DNA from: Caldifarciminota bacterium
Lineage (GTDB): Bacteria; Hydrothermota; UBA3073
Reading direction: 5' to 3'
DNA length: 60,928 nt
Assembly: GCA_023129165.1 (NCBI GenBank)
Contig: JAGMCL010000123.1
Span: 1 to 60,928, forward strand
In this document: positions 26,401 to 34,910 of the stretch, in pieces
Numbering within the stretch: position 1 is the first letter of the stretch
Layout: each line of letters begins with the position of its first letter
The notes under the pieces: model-generated
Database searches by the model: none
What the model saw: the letters and a program-made list of their open reading frames with translations, nothing else
Told to the model about the DNA's origin: nothing
Made by a program: the position numbers and the translations under genes

Positions 26401-28190
26401 GTTTTCCAGAATTCTCCTCCATTAGGCTGAGAAATATTTATGATGGGTGGAAAGGTATCTACTGCAGGACTGCCTATGTTCATGATAAGACCCACACGTT
26501 CCCAAGTGACCCAGGGAGGATTCATTGTGTGTTCTATATTAAGTTCACCAGTTTGAGATGTTGTAAAGGTATCCCTATCTACCGTAACATGCACAATAGC
26601 AGTATCATGCGGAAAAATGAAGAGAGAACATGGTGTAACCTCGATGACCCACGATTCCATCGTCCATATGTCAGTAATATTCAGTGGAGCTCTGCCACTA
26701 TTTGTAATTCTCAAGTCCTGTCCAATTGTATCCACAGGACCTCCAGAACCATATGCCACAACAGCCGCATGCAGATAATCATAATCCTTCTCAACCCATT
26801 CACTGCCGTTCCACCAAAAATCTGTTCCTGGAGTGTTAGTAGAGTCCATCACTGATGTTGGTGCACCATCCACAGTTTCATAGTGCCCTACCCAAAAGGG
26901 CTCGTTAAATACAAGATTATCGCTTACAGGTATTTTCCAGCAGACAAATTCGCCAGGGGATTGAGTTATGTCACCGTTTAAATAATAGATAAGAGTATCA
27001 GGTAACCCACCATTGTCGTTCATCACCCAGAACCAACAATTCTTAGTCTGTTGATACAAGGTATCGTAGTTGTAAAACCACACATAAAACCACTTGAGCG
27101 TGCAGGTTTGTGCTGGAACCATCCTCGTCATTTCATCAAATACCTGAAAGCCCTCAGGGAAATAGTAAAAGGGACCTTCAAAATCATTAGATAGGGTATA
27201 TAATCCCTTGCTATCCCCCTTTTTCAAGAGGTTATCCAAAGCGATCTCCTTATAGCCCTTAGGAACATTTGAAACAAGTTCTCTGTAGCTATAAAGTTTA
27301 TGCTCCTTAGCGTTTACAAGTTGAGCAAAAGGATGTATTTTTTCAATCCGTATAGATTCTTTTGTCTTATTTAAAGCGAGACCTTCAGGCTCCTCCTTAC
27401 GACCCTTTTTTGTGCCAAAACTGAATACCAGAACCGTATCCAATATAGCAATATCAGGGACTGAATTGTGACCTTTTCTTCCTGTCCATGATGCCCAATC
27501 GTGCTCATCGTTATACATAGACTCATCATTAATCCATTCCATCTGAAGAGCGGGACACATAAGATGCTCTTCGGCGTGTACAGAGCAAGGTGCTTTGGCC
27601 AATAACCCATAAGTCCACTTCCAATTATCATTAGGCACTATTCCCTGATTAGGCTCAGTATAAGCTGGATCGTTGTTCTCCCCGAAAGCCTTTTCATAAC
27701 AATACTCTACAAGTCCGTCACACCTGAACGAATACAGAGCATCAGTAGTATCTGTAATAGTCGGATTTTTATAGTGTCCATAAAAAAAAGCGTAAGGAAC
27801 ATGGAAACAGTCTCTCTCTGCTATTCGTATGATTTCCTCTGCTGCAACTGAGTCAATCCTTTCTTGAGTATATGCCCCCCAATAGTCATCATCACCTAAA
27901 AATTCAGACCATTCCTCAATACCACTTGGAAGCGGAAATGGAGGCACGACCAAGTATCCGTTAGCTTGAAAAACCCATCTTTTTCCATTTTCATATTTAT
28001 AGAAGAGAGCAGCATGCCCAACATGGAATCCTAGCGGGTTGAAGTCTTTGTAAATTGCATTGCCTACACTCGGGTACTGGTTAGTATTGGTGGATTGAGG
28101 CGGAACATAACTACTGCCGGTTTTAGGAATAATTCCCAAAAACAAACTAAAAGTCCATAAAAGTATCTTGATAGATTTCCTAATATTCAT
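23424..28190 (-). CDS. Large secreted protein: permuted papain-like domain, lamin-tail domain, C-terminal sorting domain
   Basis: 1588 residues. Signal peptide (about 1-27). Residues ~45-200 carry a His in FHVGHAALFYK followed much later by FRCDGLVEYCYE: His before Cys, the order of permuted NlpC/P60 (YiiX-like) amidases. Middle part: beta-sandwich modules, a lamin-tail-like domain near 820 (ISEVCVTPTNGEFVEIYNP) and repeated Ig/FnIII-like modules (WTNPYDRSGIIGAWYKL and similar). The end YFLSQNYPNPF...LSGQGVATL...GIYFCRLETEDFCKTKKMILLR is a FlgD-Ig/Por secretion type A-like sorting domain. Likely exported and surface-attached, perhaps acting on cell wall or peptide amides. The ATG shares one base with the TAA of the HEAT protein gene (TAATG), so the two are coupled. 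Confidence 0.8.
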   Translation of the reverse strand: MNIRKSIKILLWTFSLFLGIIPKTGSSYVPPQSTNTNQYPSVGNAIYKDFNPLGFHVGHAALFYKYENGKRWVFQANGYLVVPPFPLPSGIEEWSEFLGDDDYWGAYTQERIDSVAAEEIIRIAERDCFHVPYAFFYGHYKNPTITDTTDALYSFRCDGLVEYCYEKAFGENNDPAYTEPNQGIVPNDNWKWTYGLLAKAPCSVHAEEHLMCPALQMEWINDESMYNDEHDWASWTGRKGHNSVPDIAILDTVLVFSFGTKKGRKEEPEGLALNKTKESIRIEKIHPFAQLVNAKEHKLYSYRELVSNVPKGYKEIALDNLLKKGDSKGLYTLSNDFEGPFYYFPEGFQVFDEMTRMVPAQTCTLKWFYVWFYNYDTLYQQTKNCWFWVMNDNGGLPDTLIYYLNGDITQSPGEFVCWKIPVSDNLVFNEPFWVGHYETVDGAPTSVMDSTNTPGTDFWWNGSEWVEKDYDYLHAAVVAYGSGGPVDTIGQDLRITNSGRAPLNITDIWTMESWVIEVTPCSLFIFPHDTAIVHVTVDRDTFTTSQTGELNIEHTMNPPWVTWERVGLIMNIGSPAVDTFPPIINISQPNGGEFWKTGEEDTIWWSVYDNDTITHFHIDYSIDGGMSWDSVLHIEYHTSGGWLGCTWDIPDTLSWNCLVRVSAKDRNDNWGSDTSDSSFRISNDTIPPPIPSSLTANGSNPSPWQPNPTFTIDWTNPYDRSGIIGAWYKLSDSPSYPSDGIYTEDKPFEVSVMLEGVQMLYVWLEDSSGNKNHLNNTDIALRYDATPPSPPESLYANGYLVTSPWTNDSLFVIRYVEAGNPYLLISEVCVTPTNGEFVEIYNPLSIPIDLNNFYLFDGIYLNDNDYINIVDGTDTGYYQDFLARFPYGATIMPGEYLTIAMNDSFSTYHAIDPDFELTPNGISDGDSIPDMLNGGAGGIGNNPGLSNNGESVILFHWDWTTDLVYDSDIIVWGDKDEAVNKTGIWKDGPDSGTDSSQYLPDTPIVDQEVVKSNSHSVGKSFQRVDLTEGNEILTGGNGIRGHDETSEDLSITWSYDYEPTPGAGYTKEALLTLTFQSINDWDDKGLVQNSAIPVLNFYETGHFEIGKADTSGIIKAYYKLGNKPYSNGDTTGSDEMNPFNVECSIGGGETLWVWLQDGAGNKDYSNCSSVILRYDITPPEPFNLVSPADSECLNITRPIFTWETSADTFSGLDYYEIYIDNLLKDSTPSTNWTADYDLTEDLHNWYVVAYDSLDNSRQSNQTWTFTIDTQIPDIPMLLFPSDSSIISDNTPGFSWTHVTKGAKLLKSIKGLVGNKNSAITYFLTITLGNDSTVYQTSDTFYTLIDTLVDSVYLWKIQAEDEAGNKSGYSEPFILFIDTQAPEIESTTVWDDTTFTGPFPVSSYIADENGVSNVELWYKTSIDTNWVNISMDTAKSENQYFGEIPQQSENTEVYYYINAQDKATPPNEATDPINAPDSSYCFTVLSSTGITEERAIPKVYFLSQNYPNPFVHTTKIKFGLPKDSYVNIEIYNLSGQGVATLMNERKEAGYYEINWNALDNKGIKVPPGIYFCRLETEDFCKTKKMILLR

Positions 28191-29230
28191 TATTTCCGTG
28201 AAAGTTTATCCAGAGCTTTACGCATCATAGACCTGACATATTTACTCTTTGTATTTTCTATAGCTCTCTTAATAGGTTCTTCTGCCTCCACAGCTCCTAT
28301 AACTGCCAGTGACTTTGCTGCATGCATCCTCAGTAATTGATTATCGCTCTTTAACTGTTCTATCAGAATAGGTATCGCTTTATTGGAGTGTAATGTACCC
28401 AATGCGATGGCAGCATCGATTTTTAAATCATCACTCTTATTATTTATTAAGATAATTATAAGAAAATCCTCAACATCATTCCCACCGATAGAAACCAAAG
28501 CAGTTATTGAATGAGCCTTAACGATATTTACATACCTATCATTAGTAGGATTTTCTTCCTGTATCTTTCTCATCAATACACCTAATGCACTTCCATCTCC
28601 TATTAACCCAAGAGCTCTTGCTGAAACCATTTGAATATCTCTATTATTATCGTTCAGTAAATCAATTAAATAATAAACACTTCTTTTGTCTCCAATTGCT
28701 CCTAGTGCGTTTATAACTGTTATTGTAAATGGAATACTTCCATTAGATAAATTATCAATAAGAACATTTGTAGCAGTGGTATCTTTGATAAAGCTTATAG
28801 CAGTAGCACATTCTCCCCTCAATATTTCAGGTTCTTTGTCGTCTTGAAATACCTCCAGTAGATATGGAGTAGATTGCTTGTCTGGGGTTATTTCACCTAA
28901 AATCACAGCTGCAAAAAATCGGGTTTTATAGTCCTCTGTTTGATCTAATAGTACTTCTGTGAGATAAGGTATAGATTCCGACCCTATTTTAGAAAAGATC
29001 TCTACAGGTTTTGATATGCCCCAACCTATTGCTTCAAGGTCATCAGTCATAGAGCAAATGTTTCTAATTTCATTTATACTTTTTTCAATCTCACTTACTG
29101 TTGTTGAAGATAGTTGTGCCTGAACATTCTGTATTATAACAATATTGGATAGAATAGCTATCCCCAAAAACCAGATAAAGCATTTCTTTTCTCTTATGTA
29201 CCTGATAAACTTACACAAGCTCCCAAACAC
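28190..29230 (-). CDS. Exported HEAT-repeat protein
   Basis: 346 residues from GTG 29230, placed 5 nt after GGAGG; a TTG at 29242 is an alternative. N-terminal hydrophobic segment/signal (about 16-38, ending VQA). From about 75 onwards it is a run of HEAT-like helical repeats: YLTEVLLDQTEDYKTRFFAAVILGEI, LIDNLSNGSIPFTITVINALGAIGD, LIDLLNDNNRDIQMVSARALGLIGD, LIEQLKSDNQLLRMHAAKSLAVIGA. HEAT arrays are protein-binding scaffolds. The TAATG junction with the 1588-aa protein gene suggests the two act together at the envelope. Confidence 0.85.
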   Translation of the reverse strand: MFGSLCKFIRYIREKKCFIWFLGIAILSNIVIIQNVQAQLSSTTVSEIEKSINEIRNICSMTDDLEAIGWGISKPVEIFSKIGSESIPYLTEVLLDQTEDYKTRFFAAVILGEITPDKQSTPYLLEVFQDDKEPEILRGECATAISFIKDTTATNVLIDNLSNGSIPFTITVINALGAIGDKRSVYYLIDLLNDNNRDIQMVSARALGLIGDGSALGVLMRKIQEENPTNDRYVNIVKAHSITALVSIGGNDVEDFLIIILINNKSDDLKIDAAIALGTLHSNKAIPILIEQLKSDNQLLRMHAAKSLAVIGAVEAEEPIKRAIENTKSKYVRSMMRKALDKLSRK

Positions 29231-29546
29231 GTCCACCTCCAAACCTTATATTTGGTTTGAATAAGTCCTGAAAAGTGTGCCTTGATAATCTTCCCATGCT
29301 TTGTATCTGACCATTAAGATAGTATCTTGTCGAGAAGTTGCCAAAAAACTTCTTGCATTATAGTAAGTTGTTGAGAACCGACTCCAATTTTCCGCTAACA
29401 ATTCTATCAAAAAATCAATCTTGTTTTTGGGGGACTTTAAATCTTATAGCAGGAATCATTGTTTTAAACGTTTTTTCAATTGCGAAATTTGCCCTAATTT
29501 TGGAAAGATCTATGAATTTTTATAAGAGGTTGATAATTTATCTTTT

Positions 29547-29885
29547 TTAGTATTGAATGACAACATAAACATAATATTTTTCAACCTGTTTTGAAGGTGC
29601 GGGGCCACCTAATCCCTTGTTGTAATTGATATTTGTTTCCCAATCTTTATAATATGCATTTAATTCAGATTCTATTTCTGCCATATACTTCAATGAAGAA
29701 GTTTCATATACTACATACATTTTATCGTAACCTTTTCTCTCATAGTATTTGATTCTCTGGTGATAATCTCCAGTTGAACCTATTTTGAACATATTAACGG
29801 AATAAACTATGTTTGATATTTTTCTCTTTACATCTGCTACTACTTTGCTTGGAACACCTCTTTTAGGATTATATACTTCTTCCAT
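29547..29885 (-). CDS. GIY-YIG-like small protein
   Basis: 112 residues. FKIGSTGDYHQRIKYYERKGYDKMYVVYETSSLKYMAEIESELNAYYKDW resembles a GIY-YIG nuclease core (K-IGxT...R...., with a Glu in AEIESEL), and YYVYVVIQY lies near the end. Family membership is by pattern and the GIY strand is atypical. AGTAGGG lies upstream of the ATG. Could be a homing-type nuclease relic. Confidence 0.5.
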   Translation of the reverse strand: MEEVYNPKRGVPSKVVADVKRKISNIVYSVNMFKIGSTGDYHQRIKYYERKGYDKMYVVYETSSLKYMAEIESELNAYYKDWETNINYNKGLGGPAPSKQVEKYYVYVVIQY

Positions 29886-29963
29886 TTTTACCCTACTTGT
29901 ATAATATGTAGTATTGTAAAAATCTGGAAACCATTAGAATATAAAAAAGAATAAAATATGTTC

Positions 29964-30344
29964 TTACTCCAGCAATTTAACTTCTTCTTTCTCGAAATCG
30001 ATGGATAACAGAGAACCTGCCGAAGAAAGAAATTCCATACCTAAGAGTGAATCTCCAGGAATAAACCAAGTCTCAATCGAAGAATCTTTTATTACCACTT
30101 CACCCCAAAACACGGGTAATTCAACTTCGTCCCCAGTGGCTAATCTAAAAATTCCAAAGTCTATCAATTCTACATCCATCTCTTCCAAGACTTCTTCGGG
30201 GAGAGCAATTCCACCGCTGAATCCAGTATCTACAGTCAAGGAAAATTCTCCATCTCTACGAAGAACAAGCATCCCACCTTTGTCTATGTAACCATTGAAG
30301 AAAGGCACGAAATTTTCAATAAACCCTCTTATAAGAATTCTCAT
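29964..30344 (-). CDS. Clan AA (retropepsin-like) aspartic protease
   Basis: 126 residues. The active-site triad motif DTGFSG lies at about 39-44 within LTVDTGFSGGIALP, and the flap/second half reads FIPGDSLLGMEFLSSAGSLLSIDFEK, as in single-domain bacterial retropepsin-like proteases that work as dimers. Overlaps ATGA with the preceding small gene, forming a two-gene cassette. Cytoplasmic (no signal). Substrate unknown. Confidence 0.8.
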   Translation of the reverse strand: MRILIRGFIENFVPFFNGYIDKGGMLVLRRDGEFSLTVDTGFSGGIALPEEVLEEMDVELIDFGIFRLATGDEVELPVFWGEVVIKDSSIETWFIPGDSLLGMEFLSSAGSLLSIDFEKEEVKLLE

Positions 30345-30580
30345 AATCTTCTGAGCCCTCCTTTATGCTCGTGGACGAAATTGTATCCAATACGAATGGA
30401 ATAAAATACTTTGCCAGGGTAATCTCTCTTCGCTTTTTTAAGTGCTTCTGTTAAGGTTTTCCCCAGGAAATAATCGCCTGTTTCTGGTTCTATGACAGCA
30501 ATTATCCCTTTCTTGCCTTTCAAAGTATGAATCCTTGCTAATACCTCCTTAGAGGGTCTTTTTGCCTCTAATATTTTCAT
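30341..30580 (-). CDS. 79-aa DUF5678-like partner of the aspartic protease
   Basis: Reads ...GKKGIIAVIEPETGDYFLGKTLTEALKKAKRDYPGKVFYSIRIG..., which resembles the DUF5678 pattern (strand-turn-strand, LxEALxxAKRxYP, strand). AAAGGAGGTGGG Shine-Dalgarno. Promoter at 30658-30686. ATGA overlap with the protease gene suggests a stoichiometric partnership, for example an antitoxin-like inhibitor or a substrate. Confidence 0.7.
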   Translation of the reverse strand: MKILEAKRPSKEVLARIHTLKGKKGIIAVIEPETGDYFLGKTLTEALKKAKRDYPGKVFYSIRIGYNFVHEHKGGLRRL

Positions 30581-31009
30581 CTTTTCCCACCTCCTTTTAC
30601 TCCTCTATTCCCGATAAATCCGTCTATAAACCTACCTTGGCATCCCCCTCAATATAAATTATACACTACAAACACCCAAAAGTCAAGTTTTTTGTCTGAA
30701 TACCCCACATGATATTCACACCTTATAAAATCATACAGAAGACCATCCGGGATAATAGGAGGTAAGTATATATGTGAGCATTTTGTCCTTCTTGTATCTG
30801 TTCGTCGTCAAAGTCGAGGGCAAAGTAAGGCTAAGGTAAGTAGTAAGCAATAGAGTTCAAAACCTAGACTGCGGGGACACGAAGTTCACAAAGGGAGATA
30901 GATGTAGAGACCGAAAAAAGACTGAAATTAAAAAACTCGACATTATTCCATAATGTAAAGGGGGATTAAGAAGAATAAACAAGAAGAAGATTACTCTTAA
31001 TCAAACCAG
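30581..31009. other. 429-bp gap
   Basis: Holds the minus-strand promoter (30658-30686) of the DUF5678-like/protease pair. The rest (about 30700-31009) shows no gene or clear repeat. Confidence 0.5.
30658..30686 (-). promoter_or_regulatory. Promoter of the DUF5678-like/aspartic protease pair
   Basis: Minus strand TTGACT (30686-30681), 17 bp, TATAAT (30663-30658). Confidence 0.75.
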
Positions 31010-31534
31010 CTACTTCTTCCCCACCGGAACCTGAATCTCTGTCACAAGAGAGTCCTCCGGAACTTCTTTGGGATTATTTAGGTAGACTTCTCTTCCCGGA
31101 CCCGTGGGTATGTAATTATTTCTGAATATCCATTTGTATAGCTTCTTCCAATCTTGACCGACAGTTTCATAAGAACCTTTGTGAATGAGATAAGCTACTT
31201 CTGTTTCTGGTATATCCTTTGTCCCCACTCTTTCATCTCCTTCAAGTTCAGCCTTAATTGGGATGCAAATCTCCCATCTTAGACTCTCGACTGGTATCCT
31301 CTCCGGGTCATCTTGATAATACATACCAAAGCATGGTCCTGCAATCTTTGCTTCCCTCTCACCAAGCCAGATGTAGAGTTCTTCAATAACTGAACCCACT
31401 TTGCTGTATTCTCCCACCTCCTTGATGAATGCCACATGAAAACCCTTGACCATCTTTACCTTTACTTCGGGAGTCTTCTCTGCACAGCCAAAGACTACGA
31501 GTATCAATATAGATGTAAGAATTCCTCTAACCAT
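31010..31534 (-). CDS. Lipoprotein with GyrI-like effector-binding domain
   Basis: 174 residues from ATG 31534; an ORF start further upstream adds a sequence derived from a GCAATGAC repeat and is rejected. Lipobox VVFGC (Cys about 16). The body (VAFIKEVGEYSKVGSVIEELYIWL, ...GPCFGMYYQDDPERIPVESLRWEICIPI, ...VAYLIHKGSYETVGQDWKKLYKWIFRN, ...EIQVPV) is a GyrI/SOUL-like small-molecule binding fold, here exported rather than fused to a DNA-binding domain. Possibly a ligand-binding or hydrolase-type GyrI-like protein. Confidence 0.82.
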   Translation of the reverse strand: MVRGILTSILILVVFGCAEKTPEVKVKMVKGFHVAFIKEVGEYSKVGSVIEELYIWLGEREAKIAGPCFGMYYQDDPERIPVESLRWEICIPIKAELEGDERVGTKDIPETEVAYLIHKGSYETVGQDWKKLYKWIFRNNYIPTGPGREVYLNNPKEVPEDSLVTEIQVPVGKK

Positions 31535-31920
31535 ACAATTACATAACCAATGGAAGAAAAAATGACAATGATGAGATTGCCGCGTCCCGATTGCCATCAG
31601 GACTCGCAATGACTGACATCGACTGAAGGCGTAAAACGGTAGTCGCAGGCTTTACGCCTGCGATAGAAAGTTGGTGATTTTTGTCATTGCGAGGAGTCCG
31701 TCGCACTTCTTGACGGATGACGAAACAATCTTATGACCTGAAAACAAAAGAACACCAAATGGAGTGATAGTCTTTAGATTGTTATGAATAATTATGATAT
31801 TTCGTTGTAACAGCGTGAACGCTGTCACTCCACTATTACATAACGGAAATACCAAAAGTAGTAGTTGTCCTTAGACTACCTCCAACACGCGGGATATAAA
31901 GGAAAGGATTACCAACTTTT
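31535..31920. other. 386-bp repeat-rich gap
   Basis: Contains GCAATGAC repeats (31560-31615, 31681-31735), a GTAG hairpin REP with stem TCGCAGGC/GCCTGCGA (31639-31663) and a hairpin ACAGCGT/ACGCTGT ending in CACTCC (about 31810-31830). No gene. Confidence 0.6.
31639..31663 (+). repeat. REP element (GTAG hairpin)
   Basis: GTAG followed by TCGCAGGC, loop TTTAC, GCCTGCGA; its right arm resembles the second half of the REPIN at 1983. Confidence 0.65.
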
Positions 31921-33486
31921 CTACATCACCTGTCTTACGCAGTCAATTACTGTCCCATCCACCCATTTGATTGCAGCTATAACCCTATCACCCAATTTAG
32001 GCTTCGCTGGTTTACCACCGCATATCATTTCAACCTCAGACCTTAATTCTTCTATAGTTTTAACGGGAAGGTCAGAACCAACGATCGCCTTAAGCAGGTC
32101 TTTTCTTCGAGGGTTGATAGCAATACCCCTTTCGGTCACAATAACATCAATCAACTCACCTGGTCCGCACAATGTGGTCACTTCATCAACAATCACAGGT
32201 ATTCTATCCCTGAAAGATGGAATTGATAGTATTGTACATTTTGAGAAAAGGCAGTTCTGCCAGCCACCAATGCCGTGCAGGAGCAGTCCATCAGAATGTG
32301 TAACAACATTTGCATTAAAGTTTACATCCACCTCTGTTGCTCCAAGGACTACTGTATCAACCATTGAGGCAAAATTCCCCTTACCGTGGAAGTTATAACT
32401 TGTAAAGGGACTTGTGTTGACATGATTGGGGTTCTCTCTCATCGAACGAACTCCATCGAGGTCAAATGTCTGACCATCGAGAATATAGTCTGTTAGTCCC
32501 TCTTCAAGAAGTTGGACAAGGTATTTTGTGCTTCCACCCCTGACAAATCTTGCCTTTATACCTTCCTCTCTCATATATCCTTCTAAGAATGTAACAAAGG
32601 CAAGTGATGTGCCCCCAGCACCAGCTTGAAATGAAAACCCATTTTTCATAATTTTAGCCTCTTTTATGAAACGGGCAGTGAGCTCAGCAATCAACAAGCG
32701 GTCTGGACTCTTTGTGATTTGAGTAGTTCCTGAAACAATCTTTTCAGGGTCACCAATTTTGTCCATCTTTACTACAAAGTCAACATAGTTTCCCTGAATC
32801 TGCCAGGGAATACAGGGAAAATCAATCAGATTATCAGTGACTACAATTACCCTATCTGCATACTGGGAGTCTGCCAGGGCAAATCCAATAAGACCACATG
32901 CAGATGGTCCTGTGAGACCATTGGCATTACCAAAAGGGTCTGCTGTTGGTGCTGCAATAACGGCTATATCAATATGAACATCACCATCCTGGACTGCTTG
33001 ATAGCGTCCGCCATGAGAACGCAGCACACCCATGCCACGCATTTTTCCACGTGAAGCATACCTACCCAGAGGGCCATTCATACTTCCCTCAATATGATGG
33101 ACAACACCGCTATCAAGGTGATTGATTATCGGTTCCTGACAGGGGAATGATGCACTCGGAAACCATATAAGGTCCTTTACCCCAATCTCTGCACAGGCGT
33201 CAAAAATTTGATTTGCAACAAGGTCTCCATTTCTTAAATGGTGATGGGTCGATATGGTCATGCCATCTTTGATACACGCCTTTATCAAGGAGGTTTTCAG
33301 GTCAGGCAAAACCTTATTCCCATCAGGGGGATAATCAACACATGTTGATATAGGTGGAGCAGCCTTACAGCCGGTAGGTCTGTATTTACCCACCCCCTGA
33401 AACGGTACCGCAGGTTTGCCATTGATAATAGTGGGCACCATTCGACCCAATACGTTCTTCTTAAGTCTATATTCTTCACTGGACAT
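31921..33486 (-). CDS. citF: Citrate (or citramalate) lyase alpha subunit
   Basis: 521 residues from ATG 33486 (GGAGGG 6 nt upstream; the ATG at 33492 touches the Shine-Dalgarno). CitF-type sequence throughout: TISTHHHLRNGDLVANQIFD, GPLGRYASRGKMRGMGVLRSHGGR, FSFQAGAGGTSLAF, and a C-terminal VIVTERGIAINPRR. CitF is the acyl-ACP:citrate CoA-transferase-like subunit that exchanges acetyl-ACP for citryl-ACP. Overlaps by 11 nt with the CitD-CitE fusion gene. Citramalate lyase subunits are homologous, so substrate cannot be fixed from sequence. Confidence 0.88.
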   Translation of the reverse strand: MSSEEYRLKKNVLGRMVPTIINGKPAVPFQGVGKYRPTGCKAAPPISTCVDYPPDGNKVLPDLKTSLIKACIKDGMTISTHHHLRNGDLVANQIFDACAEIGVKDLIWFPSASFPCQEPIINHLDSGVVHHIEGSMNGPLGRYASRGKMRGMGVLRSHGGRYQAVQDGDVHIDIAVIAAPTADPFGNANGLTGPSACGLIGFALADSQYADRVIVVTDNLIDFPCIPWQIQGNYVDFVVKMDKIGDPEKIVSGTTQITKSPDRLLIAELTARFIKEAKIMKNGFSFQAGAGGTSLAFVTFLEGYMREEGIKARFVRGGSTKYLVQLLEEGLTDYILDGQTFDLDGVRSMRENPNHVNTSPFTSYNFHGKGNFASMVDTVVLGATEVDVNFNANVVTHSDGLLLHGIGGWQNCLFSKCTILSIPSFRDRIPVIVDEVTTLCGPGELIDVIVTERGIAINPRRKDLLKAIVGSDLPVKTIEELRSEVEMICGGKPAKPKLGDRVIAAIKWVDGTVIDCVRQVM

Positions 33487-34696
33487 ATTCATCCCTCCAA
33501 TTTTTATCTAAAATTCCCATCTCGGCAGCAAGCTTTACTGTCCTCAACGCCCTTTTAACAACTGGTGGATCGATCATCTTGCTTCCTAATGATACAACAC
33601 CGAGTCCCTCTTTCTCTGCCTTTTCGAAGGCAGATACTATCCTTTTTGCCTTTTCTATTTCTCTCTCAGCAGGTGCAAATGCATCATGGATAACCTTTAT
33701 CTGTCTCGGATGAATGCATCCCTTACCCTCAAATCCCAAAGACTTTGCCTCATTCACACTCTGTCTCAATCCATCCATATCAGTAACATCAGAGAAAACG
33801 GTATCAATGGGTTGGGCACCAGCAGCACGGGCAGCATTTACTACCTGAGAGCGTGCAAAGAAGCTCTCTCTCCCTTCTTTAGTTCGCTCTGTTCCAATGT
33901 CTGCTGTATAATCCTCTAACCCAATCGCAAGAGCAATAATATTATCCGAAGAAGAAGCGATTTCATATGCCTTAATCACTCCAAGTCCGCTCTCGATTAT
34001 GGGCATAAGGAAGACAGATTCCTTGATATTATTCTTATTAAGTATCTCTTTAATTCTCTTATCTATCTGTTTCACCTGTTCTGAGGACTCACATTTTGGG
34101 ATAAGAATAACATGGATATTATGAGGAATTATGTATTCAAGGTCTTCAAGCCCTTCTGGTAACTGATTTATCCTGACCATTCTCTCAGCACCATAAAAAT
34201 CCACCTGCCTTAAGGCATTTCGCACAAGAACTCTTGCGGCATCCTTTTCTGCAGGTGCTACTGAGTCCTCAAGATCAAGTATTATAGCATCTGGCTTGTG
34301 TATTCCGGCATTTATCATGAATTTTGGTTCATTGCCAGGAAGGTAGAGACGAGAACGTCGAAAACGTTCCCTCTGTGTTTTATACATAGAGTGTTCTAAC
34401 ATTTCAGGTAGATACTCCCTATTATTATCAGGAAGGCATCGCTTAACTGCAGTCTCTAACCTGGCTGAAATGGTAAACGGAAGAGCACCTTGGTCATCAA
34501 GAGTGACCAGGGCGTTTTCAATACCCAGGATTTTAAGGACATCCATGCATAATCTTTTGATTGATTCCCCGTACATCACCTCAACCTTACTTTTGAGCCT
34601 GACTTCTATTCCCCCAGAATCTCTCAATTCTAATGAGACAAAGCAGTCAGAGCGTACTTTTTCGCCACGCCTTCCTGCTTCACAAGTCTTTGCCAT
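33476..34696 (-). CDS. citE: Citrate/citramalate lyase gamma (ACP)-beta fusion, CitD-CitE
   Basis: 406 residues. Residues 1-90 match CitD: SDCFVSLE...GGIEVRLKSKVEVMYGESI...LGIENALVTLDDQGALPFTISARLETA. Ser16 falls at the position that carries the phosphoribosyl-dephospho-CoA arm. From about 110 it is CitE: RRSRLYLPGNEPKFMINAG, DAIILDLEDSVAPAEKDAAR, IALAIGLEDYTADIGTERT, GFEGKGCIHPRQI. CitE cleaves citryl-ACP to oxaloacetate and acetyl-ACP. CitD and CitE are normally separate proteins, so the fusion is notable. AAAGGGGGT Shine-Dalgarno follows the palindrome at 34712. No citC, citX or citG is in the window. Confidence 0.88.
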   Translation of the reverse strand: MAKTCEAGRRGEKVRSDCFVSLELRDSGGIEVRLKSKVEVMYGESIKRLCMDVLKILGIENALVTLDDQGALPFTISARLETAVKRCLPDNNREYLPEMLEHSMYKTQRERFRRSRLYLPGNEPKFMINAGIHKPDAIILDLEDSVAPAEKDAARVLVRNALRQVDFYGAERMVRINQLPEGLEDLEYIIPHNIHVILIPKCESSEQVKQIDKRIKEILNKNNIKESVFLMPIIESGLGVIKAYEIASSSDNIIALAIGLEDYTADIGTERTKEGRESFFARSQVVNAARAAGAQPIDTVFSDVTDMDGLRQSVNEAKSLGFEGKGCIHPRQIKVIHDAFAPAEREIEKAKRIVSAFEKAEKEGLGVVSLGSKMIDPPVVKRALRTVKLAAEMGILDKNWRDEYVQ

Positions 34697-34711
34697 ATTT
34701 TAACCCCCTTT

Positions 34712-34731
34712 GGTATAATATTTATTATACC
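34712..34731 (-). promoter_or_regulatory. Palindromic RBS-linked element before citDE
   Basis: GGTATAATATTTATTATACC, adjoining AAAGGGGG on the minus strand and followed upstream by TGATTACACAGAT, shared with the copy at 46863. Confidence 0.65.
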
Positions 34732-34910
34732 TGATTACACAGATGTCTATCCACTCCTGCCTGACGGTAGGTATAGATACTCAGATTTGAATATAAGTCT
34801 CTTTATTTGACAATTTTTTATTGCCAAAATAAATCAACAATCCAATACAAAGTCCTAAAGCTTTTCAATAATGCGTATTTGGATTCTCTTCTTTTATCTG
34901 TGTAATCTAA

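Noticed and set aside
29338-29550. 70-aa plus-strand frame
   Set aside because: AT-rich, no RBS, no features; left as intergenic.
31535-31609. N-terminal extension of the GyrI-like lipoprotein
   Set aside because: It is encoded by a GCAATGAC dispersed repeat and would bury the signal peptide and lipobox.
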